NCBI RefSeq assembly: GCF_004379255.2
Contig: NC_056037.1
Coordinates: 10,116,902 to 10,180,901, forward strand
Direction: 5' to 3'
Source: Salvia splendens
Lineage: Eukaryota > Streptophyta > Magnoliopsida > Lamiales > Lamiaceae
DNA length: 64,000 nt
The translations under genes were made by a program, and so were the position numbers. The notes under the pieces are model-generated. The model saw only the letters and a list, made by a program, of their open reading frames with translations. It did not search any database and had not been told where the DNA came from. This document shows, one piece after another, positions 11,501 through 22,627 of the stretch (its first letter is position 1; each line of letters begins with the position of its first letter).

Positions 11501-12533
11501 GACCGGCATCCCTGTAGAGAAGGTGTCCACTGACGAATCCGACCGACTCCTCAAGATGGAGGAGACCCTTCACACGAGGGTCATCGGGCAAGACGAAGCC
11601 GTCAAAGCCATTAGTCGTGCTATTCGCCGGGCCCGTGTTGGTCTCAAGAATCCAAACCGCCCTATTGCTAGCTTCATCTTCTCCGGTCCAACTGGTGTGG
11701 GTAAATCAGAACTGGCTAAAGCACTCGCTGCCTACTACTTTGGATCTGAAGAGGCCATGATCCGGCTCGATATGAGTGAGTTCATGGAGCGACACACTGT
11801 ATCAAAGCTTATCGGTTCGCCTCCTGGTTATGTTGGCTACACTGAAGGTGGACAGCTAACAGAGGCCGTCCGGCGCCGCCCGTATACCGTTGTGCTCTTT
11901 GATGAAATTGAGAAGGCTCATCCTGATGTCTTCAACATGATGCTTCAAATTCTTGAAGATGGAAGGTTGACCGACAGCAAAGGTAGAACCGTGGACTTCA
12001 AAAACACGCTGCTCATAATGACTTCAAATGTTGGAAGCAGTGTAATTGAGAAGGGAGGCCGTCGTATAGGTTTTGATCTGGACTACGACGAGAAGGATAG
12101 CAGTTACAACCGGATCAAGAGTTTGGTGACGGAAGAGCTGAAACAATACTTCCGGCCAGAGTTCTTGAACAGGTTGGACGAGATGATTGTATTCCGGCAG
12201 CTCACCAAGCTTGAGGTGAAGGAGATTGCGGATATAATGCTGAAGGAGGTCTTCGAGAGGCTCAAAACCAAGGAAATAGAGCTTCAGGTGACAGAGAGAT
12301 TCAGAGATAGGGTGGTGGACGAAGGATACAATCCGAGCTACGGAGCTAGGCCCCTCCGAAGAGCCATCATGAGACTCTTGGAGGATAGCATGGCTGAGAA
12401 GATGCTCGCACGTGAGATAAAGGAAGGCGATTCCGTTATTGTGGATGTGGATTCAGATGGGAACGTGATCGTTCTCAATGGGAGCAGTGGTACCCCTCCC
12501 GAACCGGCAGCGCCTGAGCCCATGGTAGTTTAG
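8535..12533 (+). CDS. CLPC: Chloroplast Hsp100 chaperone ClpC
   Basis: ClpC is the AAA+ unfoldase of the plastid stroma. It feeds the ClpPR protease and helps pull proteins through the envelope import machinery. Nine coding exons give 925 residues, as usual for the family: 8535-9102, 9306-9421, 9509-9631, 9713-9898, 10199-10414, 10636-10853, 11008-11083, 11178-11267, 11349-12533. About 90 N-terminal residues form a basic transit peptide. The double Clp-N domain begins FERFTEKA ([16 protein letters not shown]). AAA-1 has Walker A GEPGVGKT and Walker B IILFIDE. The UVR-like middle segment lies around [19 protein letters not shown]-2 has GPTGVGKS and VVLFDE, plus the sensor-2 motif GARPLRR. The ATG at 8535 follows the leader-intron acceptor and starts MAHVLVQ. 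No damage is seen. The sequence does not separate CLPC1 from CLPC2. Confidence 0.97.
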
Positions 12534-13017
12534 ACTTGGCCTTTGAGTTATCGACTGTGGTGGTGTTGTCTGTATTGCGTTTGAATTTGTCCGCGAATGG
12601 TCATCCGGCGATGCAGTGGTCATCGTCCGTGAACAGCGGCCAGCACCAGCAGCTCTTTAGATTATTATATCAACTTCTCTGATGAACTGCATGAGAATTG
12701 TAGCCTTTTAGTAGGGATGAGTTGTGACTGTTGCAGAGTATATGTTGTTTCGGAATGGTGATTCGCTTGAGACATTGCTTCTCTCTGTTTGTTTCTTGCT
12801 GTCTGTATTAAACTGTTGATCGGTAGTAGCATAAAACTTATTCATCAGCATTTTGCAGAGTCAAGATGTAATAACAATTTTGTTTTTTGTAGTATGTCAT
12901 TGTCATTGAAAGTCATTTTTGAGTTACTACTTATATGGGAACACCAACCAAAATGAAACACCTAGTACTTGATTTTAACCTAATAATTATGTATCCTGCT
13001 TACTACAAAACAACTAA
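12534..13017 (+). other. 3' UTR of the ClpC gene and spacer
   Basis: Non-coding T-rich sequence follows the stop codon at 12531. The transcript probably ends within about 350 bases (AATAACAATTTTG near 12870). Nothing else is recognised before the tRNA. Confidence 0.5.
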
Positions 13018-13089
13018 GTCGTTGTAGTATAGTGGTAAGTATTCCCGCCTGTCACGCGGGTGACCCGGGTTCGATCCCCGGCAACGGCG
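13018..13089 (+). tRNA. tRNA-Asp (anticodon GTC)
   Basis: A 72-base cloverleaf is seen. The acceptor stem GTCGTTG pairs with CAACGGC, with G as discriminator. The D-arm carries the A-box (TAGTATAGTGGTAAG). The anticodon stem CCCGC/GCGGG encloses CTGTCAC, with GTC at 13051-13053. The T-arm GGGTTCGATCCC is the B-box. No intron and no encoded CCA are present, as expected for a nuclear plant gene. It lies in the spacer between the ClpC and acyl carrier protein genes. Confidence 0.97.
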
Positions 13090-13091
13090 TA

Positions 13092-13099
13092 TTTTTTTT
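13092..13099 (+). terminator. Pol III terminator of tRNA-Asp
   Basis: A run of eight T residues starts three bases after the tRNA end, the standard RNA polymerase III stop signal. Confidence 0.85.
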
Positions 13100-13520
13100 A
13101 TTTTTTATTTTAAATTTTTGATTGATTTTAAATCAATTAGCGCCAGTAGGACCCTACATAGTAATTGGAACTTTACCGAAAGCAATTGAATTTGAATAAT
13201 TTAATCAAATCAAAACATCATAGAAGATGCAACTTGAATCAAATAAATTCAGTGCAAAGACTACAATTAGACAGTGTTGGAATTGGAATAATCCAAAGCC
13301 CAAACTCATGTAACCTTTGAATCCCGATTTCACCCATTTCACAAAATTAGTAGATATATTAGAAATTCGAATGGAGCTTTCATGTCCTCATGGATCTGGA
13401 CTACTACAACATAGAATATACCAAAATTCAAACTAGAATTATTTTTCTCCCCCTCCCTCGCCAAATCCCAATCTCAAAGATTGTATCTCAAAAGAAAAAA
13501 AATCCCACAAAATGAAGGTA
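13100..13520. other. Spacer and probable 3' UTR of the acyl carrier protein gene
   Basis: AT-rich DNA with no coding signal. The part next to 13520 is the likely 3' UTR of the minus-strand gene. Confidence 0.45.
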
Positions 13521-14669
13521 TCAAGATTTGTTGGCAACAAGCTGTTCAATGAGATCAGCAGCTTCCTGGATGCATGATATGTTGTCTTGGTTATCCTCTT
13601 GGACTGTAATGTCAAACTCTTCTTCCAGCCCCATTACTATTTCCACCTGCACATCATAATCACACATTCAAAATCAGATACTACTCAATATTCCATTCTG
13701 TTTCCAAATCCACGACAAGGCGGCAAGCCAGCTTTTTCGGATTTGTAGGCAATCAGAAATCTAGAAATAGGCGAATGACTTTATTCATTCACACGGTCTG
13801 TTTCCAACATGATCTCAAAGTACATGAAAAAGTGGGTATGTCCTATATCTGGAACTTGGAAGGCAAATCCATTTGTTATTGTCAGAAGTATGAGAGACTA
13901 TGTGAAATGTAAGCTCGTTTTTTTCAAATCTACTCAGTAAATTCATCTTATTTTCCAAATCTAGGAAGAGCATATTTTTTGGTCAGTTCTACATTTTGAA
14001 ATCGAAGTTACACTGTTCTGTACTAATGATCATTATCGAAAGCATGAGACATTTATTAAAAAAGGGAGCAGAAGTAAGTGAAAGAGAATGGTGAGGGTTG
14101 GTTACAGTGTCAAGGGAGTCAGCTCCAAGATCTGTAAAAGTAGTCTGAGGGGTGATTTCCTTGTCAGCAGGCAGTGCAAGCTGCTTCCTCACTATTTCAC
14201 ACACTTTGTCCACTGTTTCTTTCTTTGCCTGCACCATAAACATATCTCAGCATGAGAGAGGGGGGAGGCGAGATGGGGAGATGTAAGGATGTATGGGTTC
14301 TTACAGCACAAGTAATTTGGAAGCGGGAAGTAGTTAGACGAGATGTACTCCTCCAACCAACTGTCGCCAATCTTAAACTCTTGCACGGCATCATCTGCCA
14401 TTATGTTATTACATCACATTCTATACATAATTAAACATACATTCCAGATCTGCTTCGTAATTATTATCTTAGTCTTGATCCAGCGTGTGAAATAATGGAT
14501 TCATAAAAGAAAGAATGCAAAAACAGACTCTAGCTACTGGAAGTTTTCCAAAATTGAACATGGAAATGCTATTATAAAAGCTAAAATCGTACTAACAAGA
14601 ATATAGAAACTTTTTGACCTGGTTGGGCAGTCGAACTGCACAAAGAAAATTGGTAGAAACAGAAGGCAT
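13521..14669 (-). CDS. Plastid-type acyl carrier protein
   Basis: Acyl carrier protein holds growing acyl chains on a 4'-phosphopantetheine arm in type II fatty acid synthesis. Four exons on the minus strand, 14669-14619, 14394-14305, 14228-14106 and 13646-13521, join in frame to 129 residues. The first 47 residues start MPSVSTNF and are rich in Ser, Arg and Thr with no acidic residue, so they look like a plastid transit peptide. The mature part begins [16 protein letters not shown]. The phosphopantetheine serine is in [18 protein letters not shown], the hallmark DSL motif. The end [15 protein letters not shown] is the usual last helix. The ATG at 14669 is chosen because its exon ends at CAG|GTCAAA and keeps the frame. 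A downstream ATG at 14394 opens exon 2. An out-of-frame ATG at 14401 was not used. A mitochondrial isoform is less likely given the transit peptide and VKKQ-type core. Confidence 0.9.
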
Positions 14670-15321
14670 AGTTGAGTAGAGACGATGAAGCAAGCAAAGC
14701 AGAAAGTGGAAACTCAAATTTGGTAATTAATCGAGGTGTGAAAAAAGAGTGGTGAATATTCAGTCTTATCAACTGCATATATATCCTCTAATTTGTTGTT
14801 TTCTGCAATCACCTTTGGATTAGTAGGGCCCTTTTTTCTGACTAGTTGGCAAACTATCCAACAATTTTGTTTGCTTTTCACAAAATCGGATGCATTAGTC
14901 GGTCAAACTCAAAAGGTTGGATTTGTTAAACGATGGTGCGACTCAGAAAGATGGATAAATGAATACTACTGTATTGCCCAATTTCAAAGATTAGATGCGC
15001 TACTTAATCAATGCCCAATTTGAATTTTGTAGCACACTATTATTCTTTAGCTCTAGAACAGTTTTGAGTATATAATCGACATGAACGTTTCGTGTTTTTT
15101 ATTTTTTATTTTTTTTATTTTGCGCCTAAATATACAAACGGCAATGGTTCAAGCTTTAAAGACTTCATCTTGAAATGAAACCTCCAATATAACTGTTGTT
15201 CCAAGTCTAAATACACCGCATAATTTACATAATTTTGAATTTCAACGAGCTAAAACGAAACTTGAGAAAATGAGTAACAGAAGCAAGAAATTAAGAGATA
15301 AAGATAAACAACTCACAAATT
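14670..15321. other. Spacer between the acyl carrier protein and PPR-like genes
   Basis: It includes the acyl carrier protein 5' leader and promoter (a TATATATG motif near 14777 read on the minus strand). The rest is AT-rich and shows no gene. Confidence 0.45.
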
Positions 15322-15766
15322 CTAGTCCAGCCAATTTGAAATAATCCGCTCCAGTAAATGCACAACCTTCTCTGAAACACAAGTATCCCCATCACTCCCT
15401 GAAGTACAACTCCCCAATGCAGCATTGAGCTCCAAAGCTTCCCTAACCCTCGCCTCCCTCAACAAACCCCTGTAAACACAAACCCTAATTTCATCCCCAA
15501 TTACCAATTTTTCACATGCCATCACGACTCTTAAAACACGGAGACTGTCCAACATCATCCCATTCCTGCAAAATCCATTAACCAAACCAGCGTAGAGTTC
15601 CAGGTCCGCCGCCACACCTCCGGGAAAATCGGGCCGCGCCACCCACTGGAAAATCTTAACGGCCATCTTCGGCCGACCGTTCTCGAAGAGTGAGGCGAGG
15701 ATCATTTTCACGACGGGGATTAGAACTGAGGGATCCGATGCGTTAGGGTTGAATTTGAGGGAGTTG

Positions 15767-16072
15767 TGTCAAATTTTGATTACGGTGAAAATCAGAGATG
15801 AAACATGAAGAACAAGAGGGGAAAAGAAGATGTTGCTGCCATTGATGGAGAACATTTACAGAGATGGAGAGAACCGAAATTTCACTATGGACTACATTTT
15901 ATCAAGTTGTGTTTACAATGAACCATGGAAGGCCTATATATAGCTAATCAACTAACCGACTAACCGCCTTCCTAACTAATTCATAACTGCTAGTCCACGT
16001 CATACTTCGAGCTGTCATCTTCGAGCTGTTGCTTCCTGTTGCACACTTGCTGCACTTGCACCTACTCTAATA
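15767..16072 (-). repeat. 3' LTR of the TRIM element
   Basis: Second LTR in element orientation, preceded by the purine tract at 16073-16083 and followed by the AGTTG duplication at 15762-15766. Confidence 0.93.
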
Positions 16073-16861
16073 GCCCCCTCAAGATGGAAGCAACAATTGC
16101 TACCATCTTGACAACAAACATCAAACTACATGAGAAACATAAAAAAAAAATATGCATCAAACTACAAAACTAATTCACTCAAATTCCACGCATGGTTGAG
16201 CAAGGTGGTCCAGCAATTGATCAAGCAAGTAGCAGCTTGTATGTGATCAATCGAGCAGAAGCGTCCTTTATCAAGCATTGATTTAGATCAAGCGAGTAAC
16301 AGCTCCATCTTGAGCATCCAACTGATCAAGCAAGTGACAACTCCATCTTGAGCATCCAACTAATCACGCAAGTGATGCAGACAGACATTTCATCAAAAGT
16401 TTGAAACAGATAGAGAGAATCATGACAATATTTCACAACACCAACAGATAAAAAAAATGAAAAAGAGGAGAACAGACTTGATTAGAAAAGAAAATCGAAA
16501 TAGAGATGGAGAAGACAATCTTAGAAATAGAAACAGAGGATTCATCCGACGATTTCATCGGTGAGAATTGAAAAAAAAATGAAAAAAAACAGAGAATCAT
16601 CCGAGTTGAGAGAGAACAGATATTGAGATTGATATTTCGGATTCATAGAATCCTATTTCAATCCTTGAGAATAGAGAAAACCGAAAACTATCGATGAAAT
16701 TAGAGAAACCGAAATCTATCGGTGAAATCAGAGAAACCAAAAAAAAAAAAAACTGAAGAACTCCGTCGATGCGGCGGAGAATCGAACCGATTAAAAAAAG
16801 AAAAAAAAGAGGTATAGATCGAGAATCAGAGTGATATGCTGAAGATTTTGCTCTGATACCA

Positions 16862-17167
16862 TGTCAAATTTTGATCACGGTGAAAATCAGAGATGAAACA
16901 TGAAGAACAAGAGGGGAAAAGAAGATGTTGCTGCCATTGATGGAGAACATTTACAGAGATGGAGAGAACCGAAATTTCACTATGGACTACATTTTGTCAA
17001 GTTGTGTTTACAATGAACCATGGAAGGCCTATATATAGCTAATCAACTAACCGACTAACCGCCTTCCTAACTAATTCATAACGGCTAGTCCACGTCATAC
17101 TTCGATCTGTCATCTTCGAGCTGTTGCTTCCTGTTGCACACTTGCTGCACTTGCACCTACTCTAATA
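16862..17167 (-). repeat. 5' LTR of the TRIM element
   Basis: First LTR in element orientation. Its copy is at 15767-16072. Differences seen: GATCACGG for GATTACGG, TTTGTC for TTTATC, AACGGC for AACTGC and CGATCTG for CGAGCTG. Confidence 0.93.
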
Positions 17168-17477
17168 AGTTGAGCAGGTGCATTGGGTAGGTGAGATCGG
17201 GTTGGGAAGCGAGGCGGCTGATGAGAGAGGAGACAGGGAGTGAAGCGAGAGGAGGTCTGGCGGTGGAGAGGGCCGCGGAGATGAGATCGGTAGCTTCTTT
17301 GAGGTGGTTTGAGTCGCATAGGCGGCGGATTACGGCGTTGATTTGGTTAACTTCTTCCTCGGTTAGGGCGTTGGTCGTTATTGTAGACGTCTTCAATTGT
17401 CTGGATGAAGAGTATGGAGAGAGATTGAGGGATGAGCTTCGGTGGAAGAAGCGGAGCTTCTCCGCCGCAGATCGCAT

Positions 17478-18965
17478 GGCGGCGGGTAGGAAAATAGAGT
17501 GCGTAGAGAATTCAAAGTTAGTAGTGATAATGGGTAAATAATAAATATTCGTAAGCTAGTTAAACATTGATCCTATTTTTAAATGTTACCGCAAAATATT
17601 TTTGTGACACGAAAACCTATTAAAATGAAAAAATATAAAAAAATGTACATATTGTAGGAGTATTAACTAGCATGCATATACCTCAAAAAACCAGTACTAG
17701 CACAATTCGTTTTTAAATTGCCTCTAATTATAAGATTGCGAGCATCAACCAAATAAGAATTACAGTAGTAATCGTAGTACTAATACATTACAAAACACAT
17801 GCCATACAAAAATTCAATATTTTTCTACATACCAAAAAATATCAATTTAAAAGCTTTCCGTTCGCGCATTTGATGGTTACTACTATTAGTTATGCAAATT
17901 GGGTTTAAAATAGCCATGTAATGTAGTGTATTAAATAAACATTGATTAAAAGAAAGTGACGATCATAATATCCTGTTTCGGAATATCTTTAAGTTGCTAT
18001 GACATTTAAAATTACTTTGAGAATGGACCCAATCAACTAGAAAAGCAATATCAACCTCTCCAAAGAATAAGTTCGAATATCTAAATACGTACTCCATAAT
18101 ACTACTTCTTATACGATACTATTATATATCAATTATTTCTTGATATTTTTGTATTATTGCATTTGTCTAGTTTTGTTTAAAAGTCATTCAATCACGCAAG
18201 CATGTACGTCAGAATATGTGCGTCACCAATATTCCAAAATTACTGTGACAAAAAAAGAAATACTCTCGTTTGTACTGATACTTGTGGGGCAGTCAAGATT
18301 ATCTCTTTCAAAACATTTCATCGCAAAATTATACTAGTAGAAAACAAAAACAAAATCGGTGGAGCAATTTTTTCGTACCAAAATTATTACATTTTGATCA
18401 CTTTGTCTAGAATGTAAATTTTTTATCTTTGAAAATCTATATAGAGGAGGAGAGAAGAAACTAAAATATGAGTTGTTCTAACGTTTAAACTTCATTTTCT
18501 CTAAATAATTTCTAAAATAACTAACGTCAATAACAATTCAGGTTATTTGAATCGAAGGTATAAAGCAAAATAAATAGTAGTACTAAAAGTAAATTAAGTA
18601 AAAATGTTGCTCATATAACATATTTAGCATAACATCACTTATTTGTTATGCATTAATATTTTATTACTAGTATAAAAGATAAATGACAATTAATATCTAT
18701 CGAGTCGATTAATCCAACAAAGATTGGTTGATGGAGGGATAAGTGGTCCAACATAGTTTTGCCGGCTTCAAGAACACAACAACAAGGGAGAGATATATAG
18801 TTTGTGACAAAATTCCATTGTTTTATGCTTTGGTGGCCTAAGTAGCTAGCAAATAGGATACATCTATCAACAACAAGGCCACCTATATAGAATAACTATA
18901 TTGCATTACACTTATTCCTTTATTCATATATTCTTGTGTTTCATAATCATATCCTAATACATTAA
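17478..18965. other. AT-rich intergenic DNA
   Basis: The first part is the promoter side of the PPR-like gene. Short open frames around 18140-18417 have no recognisable domain. Nothing else is seen. Confidence 0.45.
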
Positions 18966-19166
18966 GGTGACGTTCGATTGCCATGACTACTATCATGAGA
19001 CTATCCATCTAGAATTAAGTTGTGGGATTATTTTAGTTGGAGGGGGAGGCTATGACTAATTATCATGAGACTATCCATCTAGGATTAAGTTGAAGTGTTC
19101 AATCTTATGAACCAAACATGATATATATTTAATTATGAGATTTAATCTTGCCAACCGAAAACCCCC
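18966..19166. mobile_element. Tourist-like (PIF/Harbinger) MITE
   Basis: The 201-bp element starts GGTGACGTTCGATTGCCA and ends TGCCAACCGAAAACCCCC, which are imperfect inverted repeats. TAA flanks both ends (18963-18965 and 19167-19169), matching the three-base target of PIF/Harbinger elements. Inside, the phrase GAGACTATCCATCTAG occurs twice. Confidence 0.75.
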
Positions 19167-19169
19167 TAA

Positions 19170-20401
19170 GTTTATGCATTGTTCTAACTAACACCCCCCA
19201 CCCCAAGACTTTGCATTTTGGGTCCGGCATGAGTTGGCTTTAAAGTGTGATAAAGTTGTGGTTTCATAGAAATTGGACTCATGTGTCATAAATTCAGTTT
19301 CCTAGCCCCACTCTTAGTGATCCTACACACATTTGTTGGAATCTAACATTAATTTCCATCCAAATGTATATCGGTTCAAAGAACACTGAACAAATACATA
19401 GATGTAAAATATATTTGTGATGACGTGGAAAATGGACTTCCACAAGCAGTTCTACTTGATATTTTTGAAAATTCATATCAAGGCTTTAAAAATACTTGTG
19501 TAATGAAAAATAATTTTCCTCCAAAATTATATTGGTGTGATATAAACTAGTACATCACCAACTCAGATGAAATATAGTATATTAACTATAATGAAAGTTC
19601 AAAAATCTCATTAACAGTAAATTCACATGCAATGAAGATAAAGATTGCTTACCAAATTTTAGGGATTTTGGAGTATCTCTATTTTCCATCACGAATCCTA
19701 ATCGGATTCCATGGAGTGAGTCAAGTTTCCATAAACCCAAGATTCTGAAGATTCTCTCTCTAGAATTTGGAATCTTGTTCTTATTCTTCTCCATTTGACA
19801 TTATTAAAAAGAGAAAAACTGAAATTAATTTCCATTCGTTGCATACCTACTTTACCATTTTGAATAACAGAATTTATTCCTTGATAGTATGATTTTAAGG
19901 AATCTTCGGATTATTGCGAATTTCGGAATATTAATTGATTCTCTGCATGAAAATTTTCTCCCAACTACAAGTTTTGTCATTTTCGAAACTAAACTAGCTT
20001 CATATACAAAACATAAAGAGGATTGCATCGTCAAGTCACTCATCAACAAGCCCTCAATACGGAATATCTAATTTAAAAAATAGAGTATGTAATTAATATA
20101 AGTTGAAATAGTCTTGTATATTTGAAAAAGAAAAAGCAAGAAGCATGGAACGAGTGCAAAAAAGGATTTGAGATTTCTATATAAAAATACTATATATGAG
20201 CCGAAAATTGTTCATTTGAAACGAAAATAAATACCACAGTACTAACTTTAATTATCAAAAACTGAATAGTCGACCCATATAATTGATTAGTAGAGAAGAC
20301 ATATAGTTATCAGTAAAGCATCTCCAATTCATTAGTATGGTTGGTTGAACCTCACCACTTGTTCGCCAACTACTCTTGTGAGGAAAATAATACTCCACCG
20401 A

Positions 20402-20402
<1 letters not shown>
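19170..20402. other. AT-rich intergenic DNA
   Basis: No gene recognised. Two opposite short open frames near 19852-20071 show no family features. Confidence 0.45.
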
Positions 20403-20487
<85 letters not shown>

Positions 20488-20488
20488 T
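20403..20488. repeat. (TAA)n microsatellite
   Basis: About 28 uninterrupted TAA units lie some 350 bases upstream of the glutamine synthetase start. Long pure arrays like this usually vary in length between individuals. Confidence 0.95.
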
Positions 20489-20832
20489 TCCATCAAAGAG
20501 CCTAGGCTGCCTGCAATCAAATTATTTCTTTATTTTTTTATGGGAAGAAAATCAAGTTTAGTTTGGAAGAAAAATATAGTACTACTTAAAATTTGATTCA
20601 TGTCACTCCTTGTAAGAGCTGGCTCAAGTTGGCCACTCTAAACAGATGAATATTCTTATCCATATTTTAGATTATTTTTTGTTCTATTTCCGAAAAACAA
20701 AGTGTGCAATTTGTAAATTCCAACGCTGTTTAAAAATTGTGATGTCTGTTGACGCTGTCAATAAATAGAAGGCAGAAGAGTGATAATTAGCAAACAAAGC
20801 AAGTTGTCATTTTAATTGATCTAGTGCAAAAA

Positions 20833-22627
20833 ATGGCTCTGCTCAACGATCTCATCAACTTGGATCTCTCCAACGTTACCGAGAAAATCATAGCGGAGTA
20901 TATATGGTTAGTTATTAATTCGGTGATGTTTTTATTAAATCCTTCATGTTTGTTTCATACATATATGTTATGGTATGTGTTTTGATGATTGATCAGGATT
21001 GGAGGAAGTGGTCTAGATCTCCGAAGCAAGGCCAGGGTAATATATAATTCTATTGAAACATACTATATATATGTATGTACGTTGGATGTTTGGTTTTGAT
21101 AATAAGCATAAATATGTTTGAATGAATCCAGACGCTCGCCGGCCCTGTTAGTGATCCATCGGAGCTGCCAAAATGGAATTATGACGGCTCCAGCACCGGC
21201 CAAGCGCCCGGTGAAGACTCTGAAGTCATCATCTAGTACTAATTTTCCTCTAAATCTCTGTTTCATTCTAGTTATTTATGTTAGTTATATGAATGCAATA
21301 AATGGAGTATTTGTTTAGTCCTCAGGCAATTTTCCGTGATCCTTTCAGGAGAGGAAACCACATTCTGGTAAGACATTTTCTTCCTTGTATTGTATTGTAC
21401 ATATAGATAGCAGTATGTATGTATGTATGTATGTATGTAAATTGATAATAAGTATGATATTTGTAGGTGATGTGTGATGCATACACACCAGCAGGGGAGC
21501 CTATTCCAACCAACAACAGGCATAATGCTGCTAAAATATTTAGCCAGCCTCAGGTTGCTGGTGAGGTGCCCTGGTATGGCATAGAGCAAGAATACACTTT
21601 ACTGCAGAAGGAGGTGAAGTGGCCGGAGGGGTGGCCGGTTGGCGGCTTCCCGGGGCCTCAGGGGCCATACTACTGCGGGATTGGTGCCGATAAGGCTTTC
21701 GGACGCGACATTGTAGATTCTCACTACAAAGCATGTCTGTACGCCGGAATCAACATCAGCGGCATTAATGCCGAAGTCATGCCTGGCCAGGTTAGTACTA
21801 TGTTTTTCTTTTCATCAATCAATCTTGTTTTCATCAACTTCCTTTCCTTTCCTTAGTGGGAATTTCAAGTTGGACCTTCTGTCGGCATCTCTGCAGCTGA
21901 TCAACTTTGGATGGCTCGTTACATCCTTGAGGTATCATTTATCAGTCAATTTACATATATGTTCTTTTTTTAAAAGCTTCATTGGTTGGTGACAGAGGAT
22001 TACAGAGACGGCCGGGGTTGTTCTTTCCTTCGATCCTAAGCCTATTCCGGTAACCTATTGCTCATTTCAATACCAACCTAAGCTACGTTTCTTTCAACTT
22101 ATTTTGAGTGTTTTGTTTCTTTGGGTTAGGGGGATTGGAATGGTGCAGGTGCTCATACAAATTACAGGTACATATGGAGAGTGTATTTTAATTATTTTTT
22201 TATGACAAATGAATTAATGGTTGAGATGTGAAATCAGCACAAAATCGATGAGAGAAGAGGGCGGATACGAAGTGATAAAGAAGGCGATCGAGAAGCTGGG
22301 ACTGAAGCATAAGGAACATATCGCTGCCTACGGTGAGGGTAATGAGCGTCGTCTCACCGGGAGGCACGAGACCGCCGACATCAACACTTTCTTATGGGTA
22401 ATAATCTTCATTTTAACTACTACTCTTACACAAGACTTCTATTTACCCATCTTAAACTTGTTCGTATTGTATTGTTGATGAAGGGCGTGGCAAACCGGGG
22501 GGCCTCGATTAGGGTGGGCCGGGATACGGAGAAGGCGGGCAAGGGCTATTTCGAGGATCGAAGGCCGGCGTCCAATATGGATCCCTATGTTGTCACCTCT
22601 ATGATTGCTGAGACAACCCTCCTTTGA
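20833..22627 (+). CDS. Cytosolic glutamine synthetase (GS1 type)
   Basis: GS1 joins ammonium to glutamate using ATP in the cytosol. Ten exons read in frame to 353 residues: 20833-20906, 20997-21036, 21132-21235, 21319-21367, 21467-21790, 21857-21931, 21996-22049, 22130-22167, 22238-22397, 22484-22627. It starts [13 protein letters not shown] with no transit peptide. Signatures are [33 protein letters not shown], the ATP-binding [17 protein letters not shown] and [16 protein letters not shown]. Exon 3 ends ATCTA|GTACTA, giving EVIIYPQ where most plant GS1 have EVILYPQ. The usual TFKWGVANRG reads TFLWGVANRG. The protein stops at ETTLL, where plant GS1 normally adds about three residues (WNP or WKP), because the expected TGG is TGA. 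The active-site motifs are intact. A (GTAT)n run lies in intron 4 (about 21410-21438). Confidence 0.95.

Larger units (their letters stand above)
15767..17167 (-). mobile_element. TRIM-type LTR retroelement (1,401 bp) inside the PPR-like gene
   Basis: Two 306-bp LTRs (15767-16072 and 16862-17167) flank about 790 bp with no coding capacity. The element reads on the minus strand. Next to the 5' LTR is the primer-binding site TGGTATCAGAGC (16850-16861), complementary to initiator tRNA-Met. Next to the 3' LTR is a purine tract CTTGAGGGGGC (16073-16083). The target duplication is AGTTG (15762-15766 and 17168-17172). The LTR has a TATA box (CTATATATAGG). By eye the LTRs differ at four positions, which suggests a recent insertion. 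The LTR 5' end reads TATTAG instead of the usual TG. The internal part has repeated units around TCAAGCAAGTGACAACTCC. Confidence 0.93.
15322..17477 (-). pseudogene. Short PPR-like protein gene split by a TRIM retroelement
   Basis: The N-terminal piece (17477-17168) begins MRSAAEKLRFFHRSSSLN. It looks like an organelle-targeting peptide, followed by helices such as INAVIRRLCDSNHLKEATDL. The C-terminal piece (15761-15322) contains YAGLVNGFCRNGMMLDSLRV and ends ERIISNWLD. These helix pairs resemble pentatricopeptide repeats, which bind organelle RNA. The element at 15767-17167 sits between them with a 5-bp duplication AGTTG. Counting the duplication once, the flanks join in the same frame and would span 249 residues, so the insertion is the only break I see. 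In the present sequence translation enters the LTR and stops three codons later (LLE then TAG), giving a 106-residue product. I call it PPR-like rather than a named member because the repeats are weak. Confidence 0.8.

Noticed and set aside
13018..13089. tRNA-Asp as a piece of plastid or mitochondrial DNA
   Set aside because: It has a nuclear-type sequence, Pol III boxes and T-run, and no organelle sequence flanks it.
14192..14401. Frame starting [19 protein letters not shown] inside the acyl carrier protein gene
   Set aside because: It has a good-looking ATG but joins exon 3 out of frame. The frame ending SRFQITCA splices cleanly to AKKETVDK.
20332..20596. Opposite open frames encoding long runs of Ile or similar residues
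   Set aside because: They are translations of the TAA microsatellite, not proteins.
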